A stretch of 64,000 bases of DNA. It comes from Fibrisoma montanum. Its GTDB lineage: Bacteria; Bacteroidota; Bacteroidia; Cytophagales; Spirosomataceae. The stretch is taken from contig NZ_QXED01000013.1 in assembly GCF_003583365.1 (NCBI RefSeq), forward strand, positions 1 to 64,000. Direction: 5' to 3'. The notes under the pieces are model-generated. The model had not been told where the DNA came from. It saw nothing but the letters and a program-made list of their open reading frames with translations, and did not search any database. A program made the translations under genes and the position numbers. Of this stretch, positions 8,902 through 17,119 are shown piece by piece (the stretch's first letter is position 1; every line of letters starts with the position of its first letter).

Positions 8902-9882
8902 TTAATGTTTGTTAAAAGGTACTCGGGCTGCAGATACCCGTTTCCGTTTTCGCGGGTTCAGGGTAAGCCAGACGCCAAGCAGAAGTATCCCCCAGAAGAG
9001 CAGTGGAATGATGTAGACCTCAGGAGGCAGTACGTAATGGACCGACATCAGGTCATTCAGGGCGCTGGAGTACAGTACTTGTAAACGATCTCCTTTCGTT
9101 CGTGTGCCATACTCCGCTTCGGTGATCGCGATCTCCCGCTTCTGCTGCCGGAACTGGACGGTAGCCTGGTAGGCGTAGGTGCTGAATGACCGGTTCCGTC
9201 GACTGGTCGAGTGCGTTTTGTTGGTACTGAGTACAATCGCTTCGTCGGGTTGGCTGGTGGCTCGCAGCCGATTCCAGTATTGGTACCGACCGGCCGCATC
9301 GTACGTGATAAACGCGGCTACGCCAAAAAGCGTGGCAAAGAGTACCAGTTTGCTGAGCCATTGGAGAGTAGGGACGGGAATGAGGTAGTTAATCAACCCC
9401 GACACCAGAAAAAACAAGACAACAGCCAATACCACCAGAACGCTCAGGAGTTTGTTTGCACCGCTCAGGTCGTCGGCAATTGTCCACCTGACCAGGCGGG
9501 ATACGGTAAGCTGGGCACTGGGCCGGCTCAAGGCGGGTTGGCGAAAGGCATCCAGCGAAGGATGGTATACTACGTTCACCGTCTGCCCTTTGTCGACAGC
9601 GACTGTGTCGGTCAGAAAACGGGTGGTGTACGGCCGGGCGCCATGCCGGAACGTAATGTAGACCGCGTTCTGAAAGGCATCCAGCCAGGTGCGCTGTTCA
9701 AAATTGACCTCGTCGATCCGGACCCGAACAATCCGGCCTTCCTGATCGAAACGGCGTTGCAGGGCGGCTTCTTCATAAACAGGCCACAAAAACCACAGAA
9801 TCCCCCCCACAACCGCTATTTGCAGGAGCAGCACAAGGACTGTGAACACTCGTTTCAGTACGTCGAGAAGTTGCTGGAGCAT
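8902..9882 (-). CDS. DUF3592-like membrane protein
   Basis: A 326-aa membrane protein. It has one N-terminal TM helix (about residues 10-33), a soluble beta-rich block with VRVRIDEV, a basic turn and VNVVYHP, two central TM helices, a second similar beta block (ATVQFRQQKREIAI... LQVLYSS), and a last TM helix ending in a basic tail. The beta block has the pattern of DUF3592 domains (a strand, then a V-x-Y-x-P turn), seemingly present twice. Function unknown. ATG 9882 is chosen because it directly precedes the first TM helix; an upstream start at 10011 would add a polar leader. Confidence 0.6.
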   Translation of the reverse strand: MLQQLLDVLKRVFTVLVLLLQIAVVGGILWFLWPVYEEAALQRRFDQEGRIVRVRIDEVNFEQRTWLDAFQNAVYITFRHGARPYTTRFLTDTVAVDKGQTVNVVYHPSLDAFRQPALSRPSAQLTVSRLVRWTIADDLSGANKLLSVLVVLAVVLFFLVSGLINYLIPVPTLQWLSKLVLFATLFGVAAFITYDAAGRYQYWNRLRATSQPDEAIVLSTNKTHSTSRRNRSFSTYAYQATVQFRQQKREIAITEAEYGTRTKGDRLQVLYSSALNDLMSVHYVLPPEVYIIPLLFWGILLLGVWLTLNPRKRKRVSAARVPFNKH

Positions 9883-10053
9883 GGATTCCGAATGGCCTGA
9901 GCGCCTGATGGGTAAAGGAAGATACGGGTTTCTGGCGCTGCACTCGGAAAGCTTTGAGGAAACGGTAACACCGTCGGCCTCAACGCTGCTGAACAAAAAA
10001 AGCCAGTTCATACGTATGAACTGGCCCTGATGAATCGAAATGCCGGGAGACTT

Positions 10054-11463
10054 TTACCGATTTTCGGAGATGACTTCCTTGATGTCAGCGATGATCTTAC
10101 CGGCCAGGTGCTCGGCTGTAGCCAGCGTATCCGACTCGGAATAGATCCGGATGATCGGCTCGGTATTGGACTTACGCAGATGCACCCACTCCTTATCGAA
10201 CTCGATCTTGACGCCGTCGATGGTATTGATCGGGTTGCGGGCATACCGCGCCTGAATCCGTTCCAGCACGGTATCCACGTTGATGTCGGGGGTCAGTTCA
10301 ATCTTATTTTTCGAGATATAGTAGTTCGGATACGTCCGGCGCAGCATCGAGGCCGACTTGCCGAAGCGGGCCAGGTGGCTCAGAAACAACGCAATACCGA
10401 CCAGGGCGTCGCGGCCGTAGTGCAATTCGGGATAGATGATACCACCGTTGCCTTCGCCACCGATCACCGCCTGCTGTTCCTTCATCATTTCCACCACGTT
10501 CACTTCGCCCACTGCCGACGCAGAGTGCTTGCCGCCGTATTTCTGGGTGACGTCACGCAGGGCCACCGTTGAGGACAGATTCGATACGGTGTTGCCCGGC
10601 TGACTGCCCTGCGGCCGATTACGAAGTACGTAGTCAGCTACGCCGACTAACGTATATTCCTCACCGAACGGAGATCCGTCTTCGCAGATCAGGGCCAGCC
10701 GATCGACGTCGGGGTCGACAACAATACCCAGATCGAAACCTCCTTTTTCAATCTCCTTGATGATGTCGCGGAGGTTTTCGGGGAGGGGTTCCGGATTGTG
10801 GGCAAACTGCCCGGTTGGTTCGCAGTGCAGTTTCGTAATCTGCTCAACGCCGAGGGCTTCCAGCAGCATCGGTACGGCCAGACCGCCCGTGGAGTTGACC
10901 GCATCAACTACCACCCGGAAGTTACGCGCGGCAATGGCGTTGCGGTCTACCAGCGGCAGGGCCAGAATCTGGTCAATGTGCTTTTGAAGCCAGGTTGTAT
11001 CCTGCCGGTAACTCCCCAGCTTCCGGACTTCCGCAAACTCAAATGACTCGGCTTCGGCAATAGCCAGCAGTTCGGCCCCGTCGTCGGCCGAAATAAACTC
11101 ACCCTGTTCATTCAGCAGTTTGAGCGCGTTCCATTGAATAGGGTTATGGCTGGCGGTCAGGATGATCCCCCCCGCAGCCCCTTCGCCCGGAACGGCCAGT
11201 TCGACCGTGGGGGTTGTCGACAGGCCCAGGTCAATCACGTCAAAGCCAAGCCCCTGCAGCGTAGCCGACACGAGCCGGGAAATCATATCGCCCGACAACC
11301 GTCCGTCGCGGCCGATCACAACCGTTTTACTCTGGGCGTTTCGCTGCCGGAGCCATTGCCCGAAAGCCGCCGTAAATTTGACCGCATCCAAGGGCGTCAA
11401 TGCTTCTCCGCTGCGCCCTCCAATCGTTCCTCGAATCCCGGAAATAGACTTAATTAATGCCAC
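10054..11463 (-). CDS. glmM: Phosphoglucosamine mutase-type phosphohexomutase
   Basis: A 469-aa alpha-D-phosphohexomutase. It has all four family motifs: the phosphoserine loop TASHNP (Ser105), the Mg-binding DPDVDRL, the sugar-binding GGEGNGG, and a C-terminal phosphate-binding SNTEPIIRIY. In Bacteroidota this type is annotated as phosphoglucosamine mutase (glucosamine-6-P to glucosamine-1-P, for UDP-GlcNAc and cell wall synthesis), although phosphomannomutase/phosphoglucomutase activity cannot be excluded. The conserved N-terminus (x)ALIKSISGIRGT begins at a GTG codon at 11463; no ATG is available in frame nearby, so a GTG start is proposed. It stands alone. Confidence 0.9.
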   Translation of the reverse strand: MALIKSISGIRGTIGGRSGEALTPLDAVKFTAAFGQWLRQRNAQSKTVVIGRDGRLSGDMISRLVSATLQGLGFDVIDLGLSTTPTVELAVPGEGAAGGIILTASHNPIQWNALKLLNEQGEFISADDGAELLAIAEAESFEFAEVRKLGSYRQDTTWLQKHIDQILALPLVDRNAIAARNFRVVVDAVNSTGGLAVPMLLEALGVEQITKLHCEPTGQFAHNPEPLPENLRDIIKEIEKGGFDLGIVVDPDVDRLALICEDGSPFGEEYTLVGVADYVLRNRPQGSQPGNTVSNLSSTVALRDVTQKYGGKHSASAVGEVNVVEMMKEQQAVIGGEGNGGIIYPELHYGRDALVGIALFLSHLARFGKSASMLRRTYPNYYISKNKIELTPDINVDTVLERIQARYARNPINTIDGVKIEFDKEWVHLRKSNTEPIIRIYSESDTLATAEHLAGKIIADIKEVISENR

Positions 11464-11614
11464 GCTGATGGGTTCAGAAAGTGTACCAGATGTTAGCCTG
11501 CAAAGATAGGTGTCTGTTGTCAGTCGACAGTAGACCATTCAGAAAAAAGATGCCGACGGCCGCAGTAGGTTAAACGCAGCCCCCGCCGGTATATAAACAA
11601 AAACGTAGCTACGT

Positions 11615-12472
11615 TTAGTGGCTTAAGTTAGGCACCTGTCCGTTATTGATAAATAACTCGGCCCGGAAGGTAGACTGCGCCTGCCCCGTAAACGTGCCGC
11701 TGATGGGTGCGGCCAGTTCGGGCCTGGCGGTTGAGGTCAGAAAAATATGCCGGTTGCTGATCACTTCATTTTCGGTTGGGTCAAAACCCCGCCAGCCGGC
11801 TCCCGGCAGGTACACTTCGGCCCAGGCATGAAGCTGGTGTTCCTGCTGCGGATTGCCCGACAGATAGCCGCTCACGAACCGGGCGGCAATCCCCAGACTT
11901 CGGCAGGCCGCCATGAACAGCGTTGTATAATCCCGGCAGGACCCGGCCCGGTCAATAAGGGTTTGTTCGGGCGCAAACGGTGGCCCCTCGGGACGGACTT
12001 CGTAGCGGAACTGGCGGATGCTCCGGTTCAGCCGCAGCAGGAAGTCGACGGTATCGCCGTTGGCTTCCTCAACCAGACTCCGCGCCCACTCATTGACCAT
12101 CGAACTGGGATTGGTGCCGCTTAGGTAGGGCGACAGCAATTCCCGAATGGATTCAGGATAGACAAACGGCAGCTTGTTGGCTTCGTAGGGATAAAAGATG
12201 AAGTTGAGCGAGTTGAATTCGTTCGATTCGATCTCCAGCTCCATCGTTACGTGCAGCTGCCGGGTCTGGCCCGCAAAATAAACGACCTGCTGCACATTAC
12301 TTTCCACGTCTACGTTTCGCACGATCTGCGTAGGAGCCGGATCGATCGTCAGATCGTAGCGCAGCAGCCGCTGGTGTGGGTAGGGGCGTGGGTAGAGATA
12401 CAGGGTATGAGGCTTCAATACAACCGCCTGGTCGTAGGTATAGTCAGAAGTATGCCGAACGTAGAGTTGCAT
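11615..12472 (-). CDS. Transglutaminase-like cysteine protease, Anbu-associated
   Basis: A 285-aa cytosolic protein with an N-terminal bacterial transglutaminase beta domain (residues 1-80) and a transglutaminase-like papain-fold core (residues 150-240). The catalytic triad is visible: Cys179 in AGSCRDYT, His215 in HAWAEVYL and Asp231 in GFDPTE. Such proteins are commonly encoded next to Anbu peptidases and are thought to act as proteases or in peptide processing rather than crosslinking. Here the Anbu gene lies 24 nt upstream on the same strand, which strongly supports a two-gene operon. The C-terminus is a short beta extension ending without a membrane segment. Confidence 0.88.
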   Translation of the reverse strand: MQLYVRHTSDYTYDQAVVLKPHTLYLYPRPYPHQRLLRYDLTIDPAPTQIVRNVDVESNVQQVVYFAGQTRQLHVTMELEIESNEFNSLNFIFYPYEANKLPFVYPESIRELLSPYLSGTNPSSMVNEWARSLVEEANGDTVDFLLRLNRSIRQFRYEVRPEGPPFAPEQTLIDRAGSCRDYTTLFMAACRSLGIAARFVSGYLSGNPQQEHQLHAWAEVYLPGAGWRGFDPTENEVISNRHIFLTSTARPELAAPISGTFTGQAQSTFRAELFINNGQVPNLSH

Positions 12473-12496
12473 ATGAATTGCCTGAGAAAGCAGACG

Positions 12497-13234
12497 TTAC
12501 TCCTTGACCGAACGCATTTTCTCGAAGATTGGGTCCATCCAGTACGTCGGAAGTTTCCGAACGGAGTTACTCAGCAGGGCGCTCCACTGGTGCGATACTT
12601 CGTCCATGTCGTCTTTTTCCAGCCGGTACTCGGTCATGTGGAAGCTGTTTTTCGGGTAGACAACCACGTCGAGCGGGTAGTCCACGTCGTTGGCACTAAC
12701 CCGGGTAGCATCGAAGGCCAGAAACCCGATTTTAAGCGCTTCCTGCAAACTGGTTTCGTACGATAGGTTTCTGAAAAGCAGGGGTTTACCGTAGCCTGAG
12801 TTGCCGATTATCTTGAACGGTGCCCCATGGTCTACCTCTACCCAGTTGCCTTCCGGATACAGCAGATACAGCTTGTGTTCGGTGTCGTCTTCGAGCTGCC
12901 CGCCAACGATGGCGTTCAGGTTGAAATTGAGCCCGCTGGCAGTAAGCGATTCTTTATCTTCCTGCGCTACCCGCTTGACCTGCTCACCAAAGGCATTAAC
13001 GGCTTTATACAGCTTATTGAACGAGCGGTCCTGTTCGGCAATAACTTCCCGGAAGTACGTGATGGCCTTGTCGCGTACGGACCGCAGGCCCGAGGTCATA
13101 ATAAACAGGGAGTGATTTTCGACTTCATGAACCGAAATCTTGCGATTTGAGGACACCTCGGTGCCGGAAGTAAGGCGCGTGTCGGCGATGGCGACTAAGC
13201 CCGACGCTACCTTGATGCCTAAACAATACGTCAT
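12497..13234 (-). CDS. Anbu, ancestral proteasome-like peptidase
   Basis: A 245-aa Ntn-hydrolase of the Anbu family (COG3484, proteasome-type protease). The product begins MTYCLGIKV, so removal of Met exposes the N-terminal nucleophile Thr expected in the proteasome beta fold; VAIADTRLTSG and the RKI lysine-type motif follow. The length matches Anbu (about 240-250). This choice of start is decisive, since an upstream in-frame start at 13309 would bury the threonine. Anbu proteins assemble into open-ring oligomers of uncertain function. It is paired with a transglutaminase-like protease; the usual ATP-grasp and alpha-E partners are not in this window. Confidence 0.88.
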   Translation of the reverse strand: MTYCLGIKVASGLVAIADTRLTSGTEVSSNRKISVHEVENHSLFIMTSGLRSVRDKAITYFREVIAEQDRSFNKLYKAVNAFGEQVKRVAQEDKESLTASGLNFNLNAIVGGQLEDDTEHKLYLLYPEGNWVEVDHGAPFKIIGNSGYGKPLLFRNLSYETSLQEALKIGFLAFDATRVSANDVDYPLDVVVYPKNSFHMTEYRLEKDDMDEVSHQWSALLSNSVRKLPTYWMDPIFEKMRSVKE

Positions 13235-13328
13235 CCTGTACAGTGGGAATGCAGGTTGTATGCCGAACAAATATACGGTTTGCAGCCGTCTTTGTTTGGC
13301 AATATGCATCCTTTTCTGGAAAACAGGC

Positions 13329-15935
13329 TTATTTATTTGGCTTCTGGCCCGTAAACCGATGCTGGGTGGAGGCCGACGGTTTTGGCGAAGTGGCTGGTTG
13401 CGTGGTGCTTTCGGTAGCTGCCAGCCGCCCGCCCGATGCCGCTCCGTTCACCCGCAGACTGACCTGGGCCGTGTCGTCTTCTCCGTTGGTCGTGCCGTTG
13501 CCGGGCTGACTGTCCGGGTCGGGTTGCCCGGCTGCGCTGATCTGGGCGGCATTGACGAGCGTACTGCCTCCGGTTACGTTGGCCACGAACGACAGGCTGA
13601 CTTCCTGACCGGCAGCGAGCTGTGCGATGGACCCGGTCACGACCGTACCATTGGCCATCATCCCCGATGCCGACGACGCAAACTGCAGTCCGGCGGGTAG
13701 TTCGTCGCGGACGGTGATGTTGGTGGCCGTCTGGCCTCCCCGGTTGCGGATGGTCAGGGTAAACGTAACGGGCTGCCCAATCCGGACCGATGGCCGGCTG
13801 GCCTGCATCACCAGGCTCAGATCAGCTTTAGCGGGGTCGGGAGCGGGCTGGTTACTCTGCACGGCCGGGAGCGGGGTCTGGTTGGGGTTAGGCGAATTAA
13901 AGGAGCCGGCGGTTTCCGTGCTGAGGGTCCGCACCTGGGTAGAGGCTGCGTCGTCCTGTCCGTCCCCGGTACCGGAGTTCGGCTGGCTGTCGGGATCAGG
14001 GCCGGATGACGCCGTCAGTTCAGCCGCGTTGACGTAGTTGCCCGCTGCGGTTAGCCGGGCCACGTAGCGCTGAACAACCGAATTGCCGGCCGACAGACTG
14101 GCAATGGTGCCACTGACTATGCCGTTGGCGGCTGTCATGTTGCCCGACGAAACAAAGGCAAGGTTGGCCGGCAGCCGGTTCTGTACCGTTATGTTGCCTG
14201 CATCGCATCCGCCTTCATTCCGGACGGTCAGGAAAAACGTAACGGTATCGCCGACGGCGGGTGTTCGGCGGCTGGCCCGCAGAGACAGCGCGAGGTCCGT
14301 TCCGCCGGTGTTCACCGTTCTGGTTGTAGCATCAGACAGACAGCCGTATGCCGGATTACGGGCTTTGAGCGTGTAGGTTCCAGCCGACGGGATCGTGATG
14401 GACTGCGTGGTGGCCCCGGTGCTCCAGAGATTCGGGCCGTTGTAGTTGGATGTCAGCGTAACGCTGCCCGCCTTGCAGAATGTTTCGGAGCCACTGGTGC
14501 TGATACTCGGCGTGGCCGGGCGCACTTCTGCGGGTACCGTTACCGCCGGCGGAAACAGAATGCGTTTCTGCGGACTGCGCAGCCGGGCCGAATACGTTCC
14601 GGCCCCTACCGTCTGGCTGCGGTCGGTACTGCCGTTGCTCCACGAGTATTCGTAGCCGTCGGGCTGGGTCAGAACGAGCTGGTTACCCGTTGGCGCACAC
14701 GCGATGCTGGCTATGGGCTGTGCCTGCGGCAGAATAGGCTGGATGCGCTGGAGTATATCGTCGGTGATGGCATTGGCCCAGAGTTCACCCGCTCGGGCCT
14801 GTCCGGCCGGGGAAAAATGCAGACCGTCCGGACGATCTTCGCGGGAGGTGATCTGGTCAATGTCCGGGCCCGGGTACGTATTGTAATTGGCCCGGTTGAT
14901 AACCTGCGTCTGCGCCTGCCGGACGTTGTCGAACGGGCCATACACAAACGACGACTTGGCGACGATGAACCCCAGATTGGGCTGGTTAAATTCCTGGCGG
15001 GTCTTGTCGATAACGCCGAAATGGTGCGTAACGATCAGGTCGGTGGGGTTGCCGCGGTCGTTTTCGCCGTGGTGAATCAGCACCGCCCGCAAACCCGTTG
15101 ACGGTACGTAGAGGTTCATCAGGTTGCGAATGTTCACAAACGGCATCCGGAGGTCGTACCGGATAAACCCGTGTTCAAACGGAATGTCGTAGGCCGATTT
15201 GTAGACGTGCTCCATGTTGGAGCCGCCAAACCCGGCATTGTAGATGAGTACGGGTACGTTGATGCGCTGGGTCAGTACATCCCCCATGCGGCCCCAGAGC
15301 CAGGCCACTTTCGAAAACGGCGAAGGGCCGTTGTATTGAAGCATCTTTTCGAACGCCAGACCGGGCAGGTAGCGCGTGTCGGCCGTGAGTTCGTACTGGT
15401 AGAAAGTAGCCGCACCGTCCGGCGTGTCGGTGTGCAGTGGCACAACCGTTACGCGGTCGTCGTTTGCTCCTTCGCGGGTGGGGCAATAGTCAACCCCGTC
15501 GATGTAGCAGCTACTGCCCTGTGCGTTGGAGTGCCCCAGGATGGCAAACACCTCGCCGACGCCAAACCGCTCAACTACGTCTGTACCGACCACCTGACCA
15601 TTGCGCAGGCCGCGCACTTCGAGCTGATACCAACCGCCTTTAATTACCAGGTTGCCATTGAACTGACCGTTGATCGGGTTGAGCTGGATGGCTGTCCAGT
15701 CGGTGTTGGTGCCCTGCCCGGCTGCCCGGGCTACCACGCGGGCTTCGACCCGGTCAATGCCCTGCGAAAAACTACCCGCCACCTGAACGGTCGCCTGGTT
15801 GTTGTTGTCGCGCTGCACAACCATCCGGTTCGTGGGATACGTGACGTCGATCTGAGCCAGTGCCTGAACGGCAGTCAGGCAGGTTACTACGGTTGCTACA
15901 AACGCTGTAAGCAGTCGGTTCGTACAAGTTCTCAT
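13329..15935 (-). CDS. Exported SGNH esterase-like protein with Ig-like and two DUF11 domains
   Basis: An 868-aa exported protein. Order: signal peptide (residues 1-28, ending ALAQ); a beta domain; an SGNH / sialate-O-acetylesterase-like domain with block I GHSNAQGSS, a GEND block, and a C-terminal DGLHFSPAGQ with the Asp/His pair; Ig-like segments with YSWSNGS and LWSTGATT; then two DUF11 repeats, each with a TVRNEGG or TIRNRGG turn and a LPA(N/G)L strand. The family suggests a deacetylase/esterase acting on acetylated glycans at the cell surface. No clear type IX sorting domain is visible at the end, which is Ser/Thr/Pro-rich. ATG 15935 gives a clean signal peptide. Confidence 0.78.
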   Translation of the reverse strand: MRTCTNRLLTAFVATVVTCLTAVQALAQIDVTYPTNRMVVQRDNNNQATVQVAGSFSQGIDRVEARVVARAAGQGTNTDWTAIQLNPINGQFNGNLVIKGGWYQLEVRGLRNGQVVGTDVVERFGVGEVFAILGHSNAQGSSCYIDGVDYCPTREGANDDRVTVVPLHTDTPDGAATFYQYELTADTRYLPGLAFEKMLQYNGPSPFSKVAWLWGRMGDVLTQRINVPVLIYNAGFGGSNMEHVYKSAYDIPFEHGFIRYDLRMPFVNIRNLMNLYVPSTGLRAVLIHHGENDRGNPTDLIVTHHFGVIDKTRQEFNQPNLGFIVAKSSFVYGPFDNVRQAQTQVINRANYNTYPGPDIDQITSREDRPDGLHFSPAGQARAGELWANAITDDILQRIQPILPQAQPIASIACAPTGNQLVLTQPDGYEYSWSNGSTDRSQTVGAGTYSARLRSPQKRILFPPAVTVPAEVRPATPSISTSGSETFCKAGSVTLTSNYNGPNLWSTGATTQSITIPSAGTYTLKARNPAYGCLSDATTRTVNTGGTDLALSLRASRRTPAVGDTVTFFLTVRNEGGCDAGNITVQNRLPANLAFVSSGNMTAANGIVSGTIASLSAGNSVVQRYVARLTAAGNYVNAAELTASSGPDPDSQPNSGTGDGQDDAASTQVRTLSTETAGSFNSPNPNQTPLPAVQSNQPAPDPAKADLSLVMQASRPSVRIGQPVTFTLTIRNRGGQTATNITVRDELPAGLQFASSASGMMANGTVVTGSIAQLAAGQEVSLSFVANVTGGSTLVNAAQISAAGQPDPDSQPGNGTTNGEDDTAQVSLRVNGAASGGRLAATESTTQPATSPKPSASTQHRFTGQKPNK

Positions 15936-16446
15936 GACAGATAAAGCTGGCCTACCCTGAACGGTGGCGGGTCTTGTAGCCAAATATAATTGGATATTGA
16001 GTAAACGGTTACCATTTTGTATTATTTATTAATTATTTAATTTGTATCGTCTATGTAGTTGGAATATCAGGACGGTAACGAAAAGGCCTCCGAACTAGTG
16101 GTTGATGGCTTGTTTTTCCAGGTCGCTCCCTTTGATCTGAAGCCCAGGACGGGCAATTTTTGTAACCGATCGCGTCACTACAGCACCTATGTTGCAGGGG
16201 CTGATCTGAACCGGTGGTAACCGTTTTTAGTTGCCCGATCAGGTACGCTCAGGGTTTGTCCGGACAGGGTCGGAAACCAGTTGGTAACTGTGATCAGCGA
16301 GTTGAAAACAGGTGAGAAAAAGAAGGCAGACCGGCTAACGATCAGCTTTGTAACCGGCATATTTTCAGTGTCAAACGTTTGTTTTTGCCAAAGGTTTGTG
16401 TTGATTTGTATTGCTTAAGGCCAAAACCCCTTTCGACCAATTGCCG
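15936..16446. other. Intergenic region with a widely spaced inverted repeat
   Basis: About 510 nt between divergent genes with no plausible coding sequence. The left quarter is very AT-rich (16014-16050). A perfect 11-bp inverted repeat, AAACGGTTACC at 16003-16013 and GGTAACCGTTT at 16216-16226, is separated by about 200 nt. Two more partial GTAAC-type copies lie between and beyond them (TTTGTAACCG near 16160 and TTGGTAACTG near 16283). They may be binding sites for one regulator; no family can be named. Confidence 0.4.
15981..15988 (-). promoter_or_regulatory. -7 promoter element for the SGNH/DUF11 gene
   Basis: On the minus strand these bases read TATATTTG, a perfect match to the Bacteroidota -7 element TAnnTTTG. 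It lies 45 nt upstream of the SGNH/DUF11 start. No good -33 TTG was found at the right distance, so the element alone supports the call. Confidence 0.5.
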
Positions 16447-16941
16447 ATGAACTTTGACGACGACGATGACGACGACAGTTACATGGACTGGGACGGGTTC
16501 GATGAGGACTATGACCCGGAAGAGGCTCGTCGGGAGATGGAGGCCGAAAACCGGCGGATCAATAATCTGCCTATTCTGCGGAAAGCCAAAGAGTTGATGG
16601 AGCTGACTCAGGCCATTGTCGATACCTTCAACAAGGAAGACGATGTGCTGATGATGCATGAACAGATGCTGGCAAACGCCATGATGCTGGCCCCGAAGAT
16701 CGTTGGTGCCGAGGGGGGCGATTTGTATACCCTTCGGATGGAAAACGCGGTGATTATCAAGATGCACGCCCGGGAGCTACTGGCCCAGACGTCGTACTGC
16801 AAGGCCGAGAAACTGGCTAATCCGGCGTATCTGAACCTGCTGCGCGACGAAATTGAGCAGTTCCGCGTCCTGTTTGTGGATTGGGTGAACAGCTTCGATA
16901 AGGATAACGATGCACCCGACGACTGGGGGCTCTTTTACTAG
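16447..16941 (+). CDS. Conserved-looking acidic helical protein of unknown function
   Basis: A 164-aa soluble protein with an extremely acidic start (a run of seven Asp from residue 3) and a C-terminal part predicted mainly helical (IVDTFNKEDD, MHEQMLANAMM, ENAVIIKMHARELL, LRDEIEQFRVLFVDWVN). No signal, no membrane segment, no enzyme motif. I do not recognise the family; its gene-like codon pattern and the strong terminator 20 nt after its stop show it is real. An upstream TTG start at 16411 is possible but ATG 16447 looks more natural. Confidence 0.7.
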   Translation: MNFDDDDDDDSYMDWDGFDEDYDPEEARREMEAENRRINNLPILRKAKELMELTQAIVDTFNKEDDVLMMHEQMLANAMMLAPKIVGAEGGDLYTLRMENAVIIKMHARELLAQTSYCKAEKLANPAYLNLLRDEIEQFRVLFVDWVNSFDKDNDAPDDWGLFY

Positions 16942-16961
16942 AATTTCTTCACCAGAGATGC

Positions 16962-16997
16962 CGCAAAAGGTCTGCATAACCATGCAGACCTTTTGCG
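16962..16997. terminator. Perfect stem-loop terminator
   Basis: A perfect 16-bp inverted repeat (left arm 16962-16977, right arm 16982-16997) with an AACC loop and a T-rich end (TTTTGCGTTTT), placed 20 nt after the stop of the acidic protein gene. It has the form of an intrinsic terminator. Confidence 0.85.
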
Positions 16998-17087
16998 TTT
17001 TCAGGCTATACAATAATAAAAGTAGATGTATGACGAAAATTTAAAGCTGCCGTAACCTGAAGCTATAGCATACATGATGTAAACCAA

Positions 17088-17095
17088 TAACTTTG
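17088..17095 (+). promoter_or_regulatory. -7 promoter element for the SprB-repeat gene
   Basis: Reads TAACTTTG, a perfect TAnnTTTG Bacteroidota -7 element, 24 nt before the ATG at 17120. The expected -33 TTG is not clear. Confidence 0.5.
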
Positions 17096-17119
17096 CTTGC
17101 ATATCTTATCACCAGATTC

